NCBI RefSeq assembly: GCF_001039045.1 | Contig: NZ_LFEE01000007.1 | Coordinates: forward strand, 1 to 40,329 | Reading direction: 5' to 3' | Length of the DNA stretch: 40,329 nucleotides | Source: Lactiplantibacillus herbarum | GTDB lineage: Bacteria; Bacillota; Bacilli; Lactobacillales; Lactobacillaceae | Shown: positions 1-8,795 of the stretch, one piece after another | Numbering within the stretch: position 1 is the first letter of the stretch | Layout of the letters: each line of letters begins with the position of its first letter | Translations under genes and position numbers: made by a program | Notes under the pieces: model-generated | Databases searched by the model: none | Seen by the model: only the letters and a program-made list of their open reading frames with translations | Told to the model about the DNA's origin: nothing

Positions 1-17
1 GTTTAAGTTGTTTTGGG

Positions 18-57
18 ACTTTCAACCTTTTGGTCCTAAATATTAAGGGTCGAAAGT
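18..57. repeat. Imperfect inverted repeat at window start
   Basis: ACTTTCAACC (18-27) pairs with GGTCGAAAGT (48-57), with one mismatch and a 20-nt loop. No T-tract follows, so it does not look like an ordinary terminator. It lies upstream of the PhoP-box promoter and may belong to the end of a gene outside the window. Function unknown. Confidence 0.35.
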
Positions 58-85
58 TCTGCGTGCTTCGTTCATTCAACAGAAC

Positions 86-150
86 TTTACGGAAACAATA
101 CAATCTATTTACGTAATCGTTATTCGTAATTTACAAATAATCAGTAAGAT
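86..150 (+). promoter_or_regulatory. PhoP-box promoter of the orphan pstS
   Basis: Five hexamers resembling the Firmicute PhoP repeat (TTTACA type) sit exactly 11 bp apart: TTTACG at 86, AATACA at 97, TTTACG at 108, GTTATT at 119 and TTTACA at 130. A -10 candidate, TAAGAT, starts at 145, and there is no good -35. This is the usual form of a promoter activated by phosphorylated PhoP, where the repeats replace the -35. The distance from the last hexamer to the -10 (15 nt start to start) is the same as in the second promoter at 12266-12319. The leader from the -10 to the gene is about 150 nt. Confidence 0.8.
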
Positions 151-299
151 AGGAATTGTTCCAATGCAACCAGCGAGCACAATCGAGCGAAGATGATGCT
201 CAATCATAGCGCTAGTATTTCCTACCCAGAATTGCTATTACGATTGGCGACGGTGGTTGCTTAATTTTGCAAGTTAAACAAAAAAGGGGAGTTTCGCAG

Positions 300-1196
300 A
301 TGAAAAAAGTAGTGACACTTGGAGCATTGGCCGTAACGATGACCGTTTTGTTAGCAGGTTGCGGTAGTAGCTCAGCAACGAGTACTAAGAATACTAGTAG
401 TAGCAGTTCGAAAACAACTAAGATTGTTGCCACTGGATCAACCGCATTGCAGCCATTAGTTGAACAGGCTGGTCAAGCCTATCAGAATGAACATGCTAAC
501 GTCACGATCAACGTACCGGGTGGTGGTTCCGGCGCTGGCTTGAGTCAAGTTGCGAAGGGCTCTGTTAACGTTGGTAACTCCGATTTATTTGCGCAAGAAC
601 AAAAAGGTTTAGACACTAAGGGCTTAGTTGACCATAAAGTTGCCGTTGTCGGGATGGCACCAGTGGTCAACAAGGATGCCGGCGTGTCTAACATCACAAA
701 GGATCAACTAGTTAAGATTTTTGAAGGTAAAGTGACGAACTGGAAAGACGTTGGTGGTAAAGATGAAAAGATCACCGTCGTTAACCGTGCGCAAGGTAGT
801 GGGACGCGGGCCACATTTGAAAAATGGGGCTTAAGTAACGCTAAAGTGGCCACTAGCCAGGAACAAGATTCTAACGGGACTGTGCAAAAAATCGTCAGCA
901 CAACGCCAGGTGCCATTAGCTACTTAGCCTTTTCATACGTTAAGAGCGACTTACAAGCATTGTCGATCGATAACGTTAAGCCGACGGAAGCAAACGTTGC
1001 TAATAACAAGTGGAAGATCTGGGCTTACGAACACATGTATACTAAGGGCCAACCAACTGGTGAAGTGAAGAACTTCTTAACTTACATGACTTCGAAGAGC
1101 GTTCAAGGCAGCTTAGTGGAGAAATTGGGTTACATTCCATTGACTTCCATGAAGGTCGACCGGGGACAATCAGGGACCATTACAACTTTAAAATAA
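300..1196 (+). CDS. pstS: Phosphate ABC transporter substrate-binding lipoprotein PstS (orphan copy)
   Basis: Binds inorganic phosphate outside the membrane and passes it to a Pst permease. The 298-residue protein starts at ATG 300 behind an AGGGGA ribosome site; an in-frame start at 267 has no such site. Residues 1-21 form a lipoprotein signal peptide ending in the lipobox LAGC, so Cys21 should carry the lipid anchor. A Ser/Thr-rich linker follows, then the PBP-like phosphate-binding fold with the GSTALQPL and GGGSGAG segments that bind phosphate in PstS. It is closely related to the PstS at 12353-13228 but has its own PhoP-box promoter and terminator and no permease genes beside it. It probably feeds the permease encoded at 13239-16633. 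The family assignment is firm; the sharing of the permease is inferred. Confidence 0.95.
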   Translation: MKKVVTLGALAVTMTVLLAGCGSSSATSTKNTSSSSSKTTKIVATGSTALQPLVEQAGQAYQNEHANVTINVPGGGSGAGLSQVAKGSVNVGNSDLFAQEQKGLDTKGLVDHKVAVVGMAPVVNKDAGVSNITKDQLVKIFEGKVTNWKDVGGKDEKITVVNRAQGSGTRATFEKWGLSNAKVATSQEQDSNGTVQKIVSTTPGAISYLAFSYVKSDLQALSIDNVKPTEANVANNKWKIWAYEHMYTKGQPTGEVKNFLTYMTSKSVQGSLVEKLGYIPLTSMKVDRGQSGTITTLK

Positions 1197-1208
1197 ATTA
1201 TTAGGACT

Positions 1209-1243
1209 AAAAAAGTGTTCGGGATTTTCCGGACACTTTTTTG
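1209..1243. terminator. Bidirectional terminator between pstS and yigZ
   Basis: The stem AAAAAGTGTTCGG / CCGGACACTTTTTT (one G-U pair) around a short ATTTT loop has A- and T-tracts on both sides. It can therefore end pstS on the plus strand and the convergent yigZ gene on the minus strand. Confidence 0.9.
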
Positions 1244-1247
1244 CGCG

Positions 1248-1892
1248 TTAATCTGCATTAGTAACGGGAATCTCAGTGAACTGTTCGCCTTGCTCAGCGA
1301 ATTCCGCCTGACCACTCAACAGGTTAATAATGGCGGTTTGAATAGTGGTGACTTGCGTTTTAGTAACAGCGACTATCATGGTAACTTGAACATCATAAGT
1401 CGTATCAAGGACAAGCAACTGATTCTGTTGTAAATAGTAAGTCAGGGCATCAACGTTATGGTAGTCGATAGTGACGGCTAAGCGTGTCTGTAGCAGTCGC
1501 TGGACTTTGCCCACGTTTTGAATCGCTTGTGCAGGAGTGCCACTGTATGCTCTAATCAAGCCACCTGCGCCCAATTTAATCCCACCGAAGTAGCGAGTCA
1601 CGACCGCTAAGACGTCATGTAGTTGATTGTTTTTAAGCACTTCTAAGATTGGTGAGTCAGCAGTGCCACTAGGTTCGCCGTCATCACTCATCCGTTGAAT
1701 ATGATCATCAGCCCCTAGCAGGTAGGCAAAGCAATGGTGATTGGCCTTAGGATCAGCGGCACGGACTTCAGCAATCTTAGCTTGAGCATCGGCTTCATCG
1801 GTGATTCGAAAGAGATGCGTGATGAAGCGTGATTTTTTGATGGTTTGTTCCCACACGAAATCGTCTGGAATAGTGTAGTACGGAGTTGTCAA
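1248..1892 (-). CDS. yigZ: YigZ/YvyE (IMPACT, UPF0029) family protein
   Basis: Member of the YigZ/IMPACT family. The biochemical role in bacteria is unsettled; the eukaryotic relative IMPACT binds GCN1 in translation control. Family signatures are clear: DDGEPSGTA followed by PIL, and VTRYFGGIKLGAGGLIRAY, with a C-terminal alpha/beta domain from about residue 135. The length is about 214 residues, normal for the family. The longest frame begins at a GTG (1901), but the ribosome site AAGGAAG directly touches that codon. A TTG at 1892 lies 8 nt downstream of the site and is the likelier start. The gene is divergent from comFA, as YigZ homologues often neighbour comF genes in Firmicutes. It ends at the shared terminator at 1209-1243. 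Confidence 0.9.
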   Translation of the reverse strand: MTTPYYTIPDDFVWEQTIKKSRFITHLFRITDEADAQAKIAEVRAADPKANHHCFAYLLGADDHIQRMSDDGEPSGTADSPILEVLKNNQLHDVLAVVTRYFGGIKLGAGGLIRAYSGTPAQAIQNVGKVQRLLQTRLAVTIDYHNVDALTYYLQQNQLLVLDTTYDVQVTMIVAVTKTQVTTIQTAIINLLSGQAEFAEQGEQFTEIPVTNAD

Positions 1893-1958
1893 AGGTGTCA
1901 CTTCCTTTCATGAAATATGGCGTACTTGTCGTAATTACAATTATTAGGAGGTGTGCCG

Positions 1959-3308
1959 ATGGATCCACGAGAATTATACGGGCGACAAGTTCCACTAACT
2001 GCAAGTGAAGCCGCGATGTTACCTGATAATTGCAAATTGCCAGCAATGCTAGTAACCAAGCAACTGGTACAATGTCTACGCTGTGGCAGTCAATTAGACC
2101 GAAAAAAAGCGCAATTACCACAACAGCAATTTTACTGTTACCAATGTTTGAATCTAGGACGCATCAGCACACTAACTCATCTCTATCATATGCCAGAACC
2201 GAATGATTTTCCAACTCGACCTGCTTGTACGTGGCAAGGACAATTAACCGAGCAACAAAAGGCATGTGCACTGACCATAAGGGAAAACTTTGAGGCCCGT
2301 AAACGTCATCTCTTATGGGCCGTTACGGGTGCGGGCAAAACTGAAATGCTGTTTCCAGGAATTACGTGGGCGCTAGCTCAGGGATGGCGGATTGCGTTAG
2401 CCTCACCACGCGTCGATGTTTGTTTGGAACTAGCCCCGCGTTTGCAGGCGGCGTTTGCTGACGCTAAAATTGCCGTACTACATGGTCGTAATCCGGAACC
2501 CTATCAGTACCGACAGCACACTATTTGTACCACTCATCAATTATTACGGTTTCGTGAAGCGTTTGATGTTTTGATTATTGATGAAGTCGATGCGTTCCCG
2601 TTTGCAGCCAATCCACGATTAGCATATGCCGTTAAGCATGCTGTTAAAGCGGATGGGGCGCTCCTATACTTAACGGCAACACCGAGCCAGGCCTTGCAGA
2701 AGCAAGTTCATCGAGGTGAACTTGGAATCAGTTATTTGCCATTGCGATTTCACCAGCACTTATTACCAACGATTAAAGTTAAATTGCAACCTAATTGGCA
2801 GCAATTATTACGGCGTGGTCAGTTGCCACGCTGTTTAGTGTGGAAATTACAGTTTTATTTAGACAAGCACCAGCGTTTTTTATTATTCGTTCCACGGGTC
2901 AAACAACTAGCACCAGTGCAAGCTGCCATCCAACATTATTTTCCTGAATTAGCTGGCTTAACGGTTCATTCCACGGATGCGGAGCGCTTAGAAAAGGTTC
3001 AACAAATGCGTGATCAAAAGATTCAGTATCTGGTGACAACAACTATCTTGGAGCGGGGGGTGACTTTTCCTGGAATTGACGTGATTGTCCTAGGTGCTGA
3101 TGATGAGATCTTTTCAACGGCCGCCTTAGTTCAGATTGCTGGGCGGGTTGGTCGCAGCAAGGAGCGTTCCACCGGCTTAGTTTGGTTTATCTGTGCTAGT
3201 CATGATCGCAATATCAAACGAGCGCAGCGTCAGATTGCGTTAGTTAATCGGAAAGGGCGGCGACTGTTACGTGCAACTTTGTCTCCTCTGTCAACGGCCC
3301 ATTCGTAA
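1959..3308 (+). CDS. comFA: Late competence helicase ComFA
   Basis: DEAD-like ATP-dependent DNA helicase/translocase that helps pull transforming single-stranded DNA across the membrane. The protein has 449 residues from ATG 1959, 7 nt after AGGAGG; B. subtilis ComFA is of similar size. An N-terminal four-cysteine zinc site (Cys39, Cys42, Cys60, Cys63) is typical of ComFA. Walker A is TGAGKT (about 123-128), Walker B is IIDEVD (about 206), and the C-terminal helicase lobe carries QIAGRVGRS. The comFC start lies inside its 3' end, so the two are co-transcribed and probably translationally coupled. I found no clear ComX (cin-box) site in the short gap to yigZ, so control by ComX cannot be shown here. 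Confidence 0.96.
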   Translation: MDPRELYGRQVPLTASEAAMLPDNCKLPAMLVTKQLVQCLRCGSQLDRKKAQLPQQQFYCYQCLNLGRISTLTHLYHMPEPNDFPTRPACTWQGQLTEQQKACALTIRENFEARKRHLLWAVTGAGKTEMLFPGITWALAQGWRIALASPRVDVCLELAPRLQAAFADAKIAVLHGRNPEPYQYRQHTICTTHQLLRFREAFDVLIIDEVDAFPFAANPRLAYAVKHAVKADGALLYLTATPSQALQKQVHRGELGISYLPLRFHQHLLPTIKVKLQPNWQQLLRRGQLPRCLVWKLQFYLDKHQRFLLFVPRVKQLAPVQAAIQHYFPELAGLTVHSTDAERLEKVQQMRDQKIQYLVTTTILERGVTFPGIDVIVLGADDEIFSTAALVQIAGRVGRSKERSTGLVWFICASHDRNIKRAQRQIALVNRKGRRLLRATLSPLSTAHS

Positions 3309-3948
3309 GCGGCTAACATTGCCGTGGGTGTTAAGCTGGCAACCGGTACAGCGGCCAATTGTCTGCCAAATATGTTGGTCCCAATTTACAATAATTAATC
3401 GAGCTACGGCCTGCATGGGCTGCGGTCGAGCGCAGACTCATAAGCGACTGTGTCAAGACTGTCAGCGTTGGCCAGATAATGGGACGTTTCATAATATCGC
3501 ACTATTCACGTACAATGATGCCATGCACCGCTATTTTCAACAGTATAAATTTCAAGGTGACTATCAGTTACGACGTGTCTTTGCGGCAACGATGCAGCAA
3601 GCGGTAGTGGAACAAAACATTGACCGAGTACTGAGTGTCCCAGTAACACCGACGACGATGCAGACTCGTGGTTTCAATCAAGTTACGGGCTGGTTAGCGG
3701 CAGGGATGAATCAAACTGAGCTGTTCACCAAAGCTAAGTCTAAAGCAGTCCCACAGTCAAAGAAAGACCGCCAAGCTCGGTTACAGACTCCGCAGCCTTT
3801 TGAACTCACTACCGCAGTTGAATTAGCGGGCCAACGAGTACTATTAGTGGATGATATCTATACGACTGGTCGAACCATGCGACATGCAGCCGCATTACTG
3901 ATGGAAAACGGTGCCAAGACTGTCACGGGGCTAACGCTTGCACGATAA
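3271..3948 (+). CDS. comFC: ComFC amidophosphoribosyltransferase-like competence protein
   Basis: 225-residue ComF-family protein needed for uptake of transforming DNA; related proteins bind ComFA and the DNA-processing protein DprA. Several CxxC pairs in the first 75 residues (CLLC, CQIC, CMGC, CQDC) form a double zinc ribbon. The C-terminal half is a phosphoribosyltransferase fold with the PRPP loop LLVDDIYTTGRT. The start is GTG 3271, which overlaps comFA by 38 nt; GGGCGG lies 10 nt upstream inside comFA. This overlap implies translational coupling. No B. subtilis-style comFB lies between the two genes. No clear intrinsic terminator follows, only the inverted repeat at 3955-3994. Confidence 0.94.
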   Translation: MQLCLLCQRPIRKRLTLPWVLSWQPVQRPIVCQICWSQFTIINRATACMGCGRAQTHKRLCQDCQRWPDNGTFHNIALFTYNDAMHRYFQQYKFQGDYQLRRVFAATMQQAVVEQNIDRVLSVPVTPTTMQTRGFNQVTGWLAAGMNQTELFTKAKSKAVPQSKKDRQARLQTPQPFELTTAVELAGQRVLLVDDIYTTGRTMRHAAALLMENGAKTVTGLTLAR

Positions 3949-3954
3949 TTTTAA

Positions 3955-4001
3955 TAGAAAGCGGCGTTTGGATTGTTTATTATAGCGCTTTCTATTATAA
4001 T
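3955..4001 (+). promoter_or_regulatory. hpf promoter with a cre-like (CcpA) site
   Basis: A sigma-A promoter is visible: TTGTTT (3973-3978), a 17-bp spacer, TATAAT (3996-4001). The spacer holds a near-perfect catabolite responsive element at 3980-3993, read on the minus strand as AGAAAGCGCTATAA. It differs from the cre consensus WGNAANCGNWNNCW at one fixed position. Its half TAGAAAGCG is repeated inverted at 3955-3963 and 3986-3994. CcpA binding here would block RNA polymerase, so hpf should rise when preferred sugar runs out. Promoter seen directly; CcpA control inferred. Confidence 0.65.
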
Positions 4002-4080
4002 GAATTCAAGCAAAGTAATTAAAGAGTGGTCCTTTAGTTATTTTGATACACAGTAATGTGTCTGAAGGGAGAGAATATCT

Positions 4081-4647
4081 ATGCTAGATTTTAATATTCG
4101 CGGTGAAAATATCGAAGTGACCCAAGCAATTCGGGACTATGTTCAAAAACGGGTGGGTAAATTACAGAAGTACTTTGACAATCAGGTTGATTCAACTGCC
4201 CATGTCAACTTAAAAATTCATCCAGACAAGACTGCTAAAGTCGAAGTCACCATTCCACTTCCCTATTTAGTTCTCCGGGCAGAAGAAACTTCTCCTGATA
4301 TGTATGCGAGCGTTGATTTGGTTACCGATAAGTTGGAACGCCAAATTCGCAAGTATAAAACAAAGGTTAACCGTAAATCCCGTGAAAAGGGTTATAAAGC
4401 GATTGACTTTGCAGCGACTGATGAAACAGTTGCCGCTGCTGACAATGATCAGGACGATAAGTTAGACGTTGTACGCACGAAACGGGTGGCGTTAAAGCCA
4501 ATGGATAATGAAGAAGCAATCCTGCAAATGGACATGCTAGGCCATGACTTCTTTATCTACGAAGACGCGGAAACCGACGCCATTAACATCGTCTATCGGC
4601 GTAATGATGGTCGTTATGGTTTGATTGAAACCGACGACAATCGCTAA
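4081..4647 (+). CDS. hpf: Long-form ribosome hibernation promoting factor (Hpf/YvyD)
   Basis: Binds the 30S subunit and pairs two 70S ribosomes into inactive 100S particles in stationary phase or starvation. At 188 residues it is the long form: an N-terminal S30AE/RaiA domain (residues 1 to about 100), an acidic linker (about 105-125), and a C-terminal dimerisation domain (about 130-188, with FFIYEDAETD and NIVYRR). The start at ATG 4081 follows a GGGAG ribosome site. It is a single-gene unit with its own promoter and a strong terminator. The position just before secA matches B. subtilis yvyD-secA-prfB. Confidence 0.96.
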   Translation: MLDFNIRGENIEVTQAIRDYVQKRVGKLQKYFDNQVDSTAHVNLKIHPDKTAKVEVTIPLPYLVLRAEETSPDMYASVDLVTDKLERQIRKYKTKVNRKSREKGYKAIDFAATDETVAAADNDQDDKLDVVRTKRVALKPMDNEEAILQMDMLGHDFFIYEDAETDAINIVYRRNDGRYGLIETDDNR

Positions 4648-4666
4648 TTTTAAAAGTTAATTAATT

Positions 4667-4696
4667 AAGAACTGGTCATCTGACCAGTTCTTTTTT
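4667..4696 (+). terminator. Terminator of hpf
   Basis: Perfect 12-bp stem AAGAACTGGTCA / TGACCAGTTCTT with a 2-nt loop (TC), followed by a T-run. Confidence 0.92.
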
Positions 4697-4825
4697 GGTC
4701 ATCTTAACTAGTGCTATGATTGATGACCACTAGTCAGGATTAGATGGACGAATTGTGGTCGTAGTTTTAGCTGTGAAAATAAGTAAATAAACCGGTGAAG
4801 GTATCGGTTACATAGAGGCCTGTGG

Positions 4826-4854
4826 TTTTCATTACCCGTGAAAAATGGTAAAAT
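4826..4854 (+). promoter_or_regulatory. Candidate secA promoter
   Basis: TTTTCA (4826-4831), a 17-bp spacer and TAAAAT (4849-4854). The -35 is weak, so this is a tentative call. It sits between the hpf terminator and secA. Confidence 0.4.
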
Positions 4855-4929
4855 GACAGATGGTATTTTATTTTGAAAAAACAATCTAAACTTAAAATCA
4901 AGAAATAGTTATTTGGAGAGGATACGTAA

Positions 4930-7293
4930 ATGGCCAACATTTTAAAACGCTGGGTTGAAAGTGACAAGCGCACTATTCGACGGCTCGATAAGCTTGCTAA
5001 TAAAGTTGAAGCTTATGCTGATGAATATGGCAAGTTAAGCGATGCTGACTTGCAAGCTAAAACCCCAGAATTTCGTGAACGATACAAGGAGGGCGAATCA
5101 CTCGATGATTTGCTACCAGAAGCATTTGCCGCGGTTCGTGAAGGAGCCAAACGAGTATTAGGCTTATATCCATTCCACGTTCAAATTCTCGGTGGACTCG
5201 TGTTACATCAAGGGGACATCGCTGAAATGAAGACTGGTGAAGGGAAAACCTTAACGGCAACCATGCCAGTTTATTTGAACGCGATTTCTGGTCAGGGTGT
5301 TCACGTTGTTACGGTTAATGAATACTTATCAGCACGTGATGCAACTGAAATGGGTGACCTGTATAACTGGATGGGGATGAGTGTCGGGATTAACGGCGCA
5401 GAAAAATCACCAGAAGAAAAACGGGAAGCCTATAACGCTGATATTACCTACTCAACAAACGGTGAAATCGGGTTTGACTACTTGCGTGATAACATGGTTG
5501 TCTACCGTGAAGACATGGTTCAACGGCCACTTAACTTTGCAATTATTGATGAAGTTGACTCCATCTTAATTGATGAAGCTCGGACGCCATTGATTATTTC
5601 AGGGCAAGCTGACGGGACCACTGGTATGTACAAGCGGGCTGACCGTTTTGCCAAGACGTTGACCAAAGAGGAAGACTATAAGGTTGATCTTGAATCTAAG
5701 ACAGTTGCGCTATTAGACGAAGGGATTCGTAAAGCTGAAAAATACTTTGGCTTGGAAAATCTTTACGATACTGACAACACGGCTTTAAACCACTATTTGG
5801 ATGAAGCTTTACGTGCGAACTACATCATGTTGAAAGATAAAGATTACGTGATTTCAGATGGTCAAGCATTGATCGTTGATTCCTTTACTGGTCGGATCAT
5901 GGATGGCCGGCGTTTCTCAGACGGGTTACATCAAGCGATTGAAGCTAAGGAACACGTCGAGATTCAAGAAGAAACCAAGACAATGGCTAACATCACTTAC
6001 CAAAACTTATTCCGGATGTACAAGAAGTTATCTGGGATGACTGGGACGGCTAAGACGGAACAAGAAGAATTCCGCGAAATCTATAACATGGAAGTTATTA
6101 CAATTCCAACCAACCGGCCAATGCAACGTGATGACCGTTCAGATTTGCTGTACCCAACTTTACAGAGTAAATTTAACGCCGTTGTTAACGAAATTCAGGA
6201 ACTTCACAAAAAAGGTCAACCAATGTTAATTGGTACCGTGGCCGTTGAAACTTCTGAATATCTGTCACACCGTTTGGATGAAGTCGGAATCCCTCACGTG
6301 GTCTTGAATGCCAAGAACCACGCGAAGGAAGCTGACATTGTTGCCAGTGCCGGCCAACGTGGTGCCGTTACGATTGCCACCAACATGGCTGGTCGTGGGA
6401 CCGATATTAAGCTGGGACCTGGTGTCAAAGAAGCCGGTGGTTTAGCTGTTATTGGGACGGAACGTCATGAGTCACGACGGATCGATAACCAATTACGTGG
6501 TCGTGCGGGTCGTCAAGGTGATCCTGGTATGTCACAATTCTACCTATCACTTGAAGATGACTTGATGCTGCGTTTTGGTTCAGAACGAATCAAGAATTTC
6601 TTACAACGGATGAACGTTGCAGAAGATGACGCGGTGATCCAGTCACGGATGATTACGCGCCAAGTTGAATCTGCTCAAAAACGGGTTGAAGGGAATAACT
6701 ACGATTCTCGGAAGAACGTTCTTCAATATGATGATGTGATGCGTGCACAACGTGAAGTGATTTACGGTGAACGCCAACAAGTCATTATGGAAGACAAGAC
6801 CTTGAAGCCAGTTATCATGCCAATGATCAAGCGGACGGTTGAACGTACGGTTCAATTGCATACGCAGGGCGATACCAAGGATTGGGATCTGAAAGCCATT
6901 ATGGACTTTGCCCACGCTGCAATGGTCAAGGAAGATTCTATCAGTGAGGCTGACTTGAAGGGTAAGTCAACAGCTGAGATTGAAACTTACTTGATGGATC
7001 AAGTGGCTGCTATTTATGATGCTAAGGCTAAGCAACTTTACGATGCTGGTCAGATGTTGGAATTTGAAAAAGTTGTTATCTTACGAGTGGTCGATTCACA
7101 TTGGACGGACCACATCGATGCAATGGATCAATTACGACAATCGATCGGTTTACGGGGTTATGGTCAGTTAAATCCATTAGTTGAATACCAACGAGACGGT
7201 TATCAGATGTTTGAAGAAATGGTCGCAGATATTGATTATGATACGACCCGCCTCTTCATGAAGTCCGAAATTCGCCAAAATATTCAACGTTAG
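4930..7293 (+). CDS. secA: Preprotein translocase ATPase SecA
   Basis: Motor ATPase that drives unfolded secretory proteins through SecYEG at the membrane. The protein has 787 residues from ATG 4930 (GGAGAGG upstream). Walker A is GEGKT (residues 103-107), Walker B is [16 protein letters not shown], and the second nucleotide-binding fold has [11 protein letters not shown] and [11 protein letters not shown]. The helical scaffold and wing domains follow. It ends shortly after the conserved TTRLFMK region and lacks the C-terminal linker and the CxCG zinc tail that binds SecB in many SecA proteins; B. subtilis SecA (841 residues) keeps such a tail. The loss agrees with the absence of SecB from lactobacilli. 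Confidence 0.98.
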   Translation: MANILKRWVESDKRTIRRLDKLANKVEAYADEYGKLSDADLQAKTPEFRERYKEGESLDDLLPEAFAAVREGAKRVLGLYPFHVQILGGLVLHQGDIAEMKTGEGKTLTATMPVYLNAISGQGVHVVTVNEYLSARDATEMGDLYNWMGMSVGINGAEKSPEEKREAYNADITYSTNGEIGFDYLRDNMVVYREDMVQRPLNFAIIDEVDSILIDEARTPLIISGQADGTTGMYKRADRFAKTLTKEEDYKVDLESKTVALLDEGIRKAEKYFGLENLYDTDNTALNHYLDEALRANYIMLKDKDYVISDGQALIVDSFTGRIMDGRRFSDGLHQAIEAKEHVEIQEETKTMANITYQNLFRMYKKLSGMTGTAKTEQEEFREIYNMEVITIPTNRPMQRDDRSDLLYPTLQSKFNAVVNEIQELHKKGQPMLIGTVAVETSEYLSHRLDEVGIPHVVLNAKNHAKEADIVASAGQRGAVTIATNMAGRGTDIKLGPGVKEAGGLAVIGTERHESRRIDNQLRGRAGRQGDPGMSQFYLSLEDDLMLRFGSERIKNFLQRMNVAEDDAVIQSRMITRQVESAQKRVEGNNYDSRKNVLQYDDVMRAQREVIYGERQQVIMEDKTLKPVIMPMIKRTVERTVQLHTQGDTKDWDLKAIMDFAHAAMVKEDSISEADLKGKSTAEIETYLMDQVAAIYDAKAKQLYDAGQMLEFEKVVILRVVDSHWTDHIDAMDQLRQSIGLRGYGQLNPLVEYQRDGYQMFEEMVADIDYDTTRLFMKSEIRQNIQR

Positions 7294-7311
7294 TCATTGT
7301 ACTAACCAGAG

Positions 7312-7343
7312 CGAGTCTGAGACCATGGTCTTGGGCTCGTTTT
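7312..7343 (+). terminator. Terminator of secA
   Basis: 13-bp stem CGAGTCTGAGACC / GGTCTTGGGCTCG with three G-U pairs, followed by TTTT. Confidence 0.7.
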
Positions 7344-7396
7344 GCAATTACAATGAGATAAACATTAATTGAACTAGTCTTCTAAGTCAGTACTGG

Positions 7397-7426
7397 CTGA
7401 CATTGAAATCAAGCAACCAGTAAAAT
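7397..7426 (+). promoter_or_regulatory. Candidate prfB promoter
   Basis: CTGACA (7397-7402), an 18-bp spacer and TAAAAT (7421-7426). The leader to the GTG start is about 60 nt. Confidence 0.5.
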
Positions 7427-7492
7427 GAATTGGGCTAAGCTAGTTATTGAATGATTAAATTAATAATAAATAAGTTGAAAGAAGGGTTCTTT

Positions 7493-8609
7493 GTGGAATT
7501 AGGCGAATATAAACACCTTATTGAAGAAATGCAAAGTGCTGTTGACAACTTTAGGGGGTCACTTTGACTTAGATGCCCTGAATGACAACATTCGCGAAAA
7601 TGAAGCCCGAATGGCCGAACCTGGTTTTTGGGATGATCAAGCGGCGGCACAAGTAGTCATTGATGAGAATAACGCCCTTAAGGGAAAGTACGATGAGTTT
7701 CAAAAATTAGTCGATGAAGTTGGCGACTTGGCTGTGGGTTATGAGTTATTGAACGAAGAACCTGATGATGAGATGCAAACTGAGTTTGAAGCTGATTTTG
7801 AACAAGCCCAACACGATTTACAGCAGTACCGCTTGAACTTACTCTTGGATGGTCCTTATGATCGCAATAATGCTATCGTGGAAATTCATCCTGGTGCTGG
7901 TGGGACTGAATCTCAGGACTGGGGCGCCATGCTGTTACGGATGTATACACGCTGGGCAGCCACCCACAGCTTTAAAGTGGAAACGGTGGATTACCAAGCT
8001 GGTGATGAAGCTGGAATTAAGAGCGTCACCTTACTAATCAGTGGTCATAATGCGTATGGCTATTTACGGTCTGAGAAAGGGGTGCACCGCTTAGTTCGAA
8101 TCTCACCATTTGATGCGGCTGGGCGACGTCACACTTCATTTGCAAGTGTTGACGTGATGCCAGAGCTAGATGATACGGTTGATATTGACATTCGACCAGA
8201 TGAACTAAAAGTGGACGTTTACCGGGCAAGTGGTGCTGGTGGGCAACACGTCAACAAGACGTCATCTGCGGTCCGGATTACGCATCTTTCAACCGGGATA
8301 GTAGTGGCAAGCCAAGCCCAACGGTCACAGTTGCAAAACCGGCAAACGGCAATGAATATGCTGCGAGCTAAACTGTATGAACGCGAAGAAGAGAAGAAAG
8401 CCAAGGAACGGGCTGCAATTCAGGGTGAACAGATGGAGATTGGCTGGGGTTCTCAAATCCGGTCGTATGTCTTCCACCCGTATACGATGGTTAAGGACCA
8501 CCGAACAAATTACGAGTCTCATGATGGGCAAGCAGTGATGGACGGGGCGTTAGATCCATTTATTGATGCTTACTTGCAGTGGCGATTAGCACAACGTAAT
8601 CCACAATAA
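7493..8609 (+). CDS. prfB: Peptide chain release factor 2, expressed by programmed +1 frameshift
   Basis: Recognises UAA and UGA stop codons and triggers peptide release. The first frame starts at GTG 7493 behind GAAGGG and runs 24 codons to an in-frame UGA at 7565-7567. Just before it stands the classical shift signal: AGGGGG (7553-7558, a Shine-Dalgarno mimic), TCA, then CTT TGA C. Slipping +1 on CTT continues at GAC 7566 for 347 more residues, giving 371 in all. The second frame carries the codon-reading SPF motif (in [15 protein letters not shown]) and the catalytic GGQ (residues 249-251). Low RF2 makes the ribosome pause at UGA and shift, which is autoregulation. The coding sequence is therefore join(7493..7564,7566..8609). 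Confidence 0.96.
7553..7568 (+). promoter_or_regulatory. RF2 programmed frameshift site
   Basis: AGGGGGTCACTTTGAC. The Shine-Dalgarno mimic lies 3 nt before the CTT slip codon, and the stop TGA is followed by C, the weak-termination context known from E. coli prfB. The third codon is TCA rather than the common TAT/TTT. Confidence 0.95.
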
Positions 8610-8620
8610 TTAGATAAGTA

Positions 8621-8667
8621 AATACTAAGCTGACTTACCATTCGATGGGTCAGCTTAGTATTTTTTT
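8621..8667 (+). terminator. Terminator of prfB
   Basis: Perfect 14-bp stem AATACTAAGCTGAC / GTCAGCTTAGTATT, a 14-nt loop that can pair further, and a T-run. Confidence 0.92.
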
Positions 8668-8734
8668 GATTATCAGTCTTATAATATAGGGATATAAAGA
8701 TGACAATAGTAAAAGTAGGTCGGTGTAATCGGCG

Positions 8735-8763
8735 TTGGTCTAAAGTGGTAAAAATGCTATACT
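8735..8763 (+). promoter_or_regulatory. Promoter of the minJ-like/phoPR unit
   Basis: TTGGTC (8735-8740), a 17-bp spacer and TATACT (8758-8763). There is no PhoP repeat array here, so basal expression of phoPR is probably not PhoP-driven from this site. Confidence 0.6.
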
Positions 8764-8795
8764 AATTTCATAGTTTAACGTTAGGGGTCACGCAG

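Noticed and set aside
1215-1433. Short plus-strand frame over the pstS terminator and the end of yigZ
   Set aside because: Starts in a terminator hairpin and is antisense to a conserved gene.
5057-5260. Open frame on the minus strand inside secA (and many similar short frames in other genes)
   Set aside because: Lies wholly within a well-conserved gene, has no ribosome site and no recognisable domain; a shadow of the real frame.
7491-7500. TTG at 7491 as prfB start
   Set aside because: Its frame hits a stop after three codons; GTG 7493 opens the correct RF2 frame.
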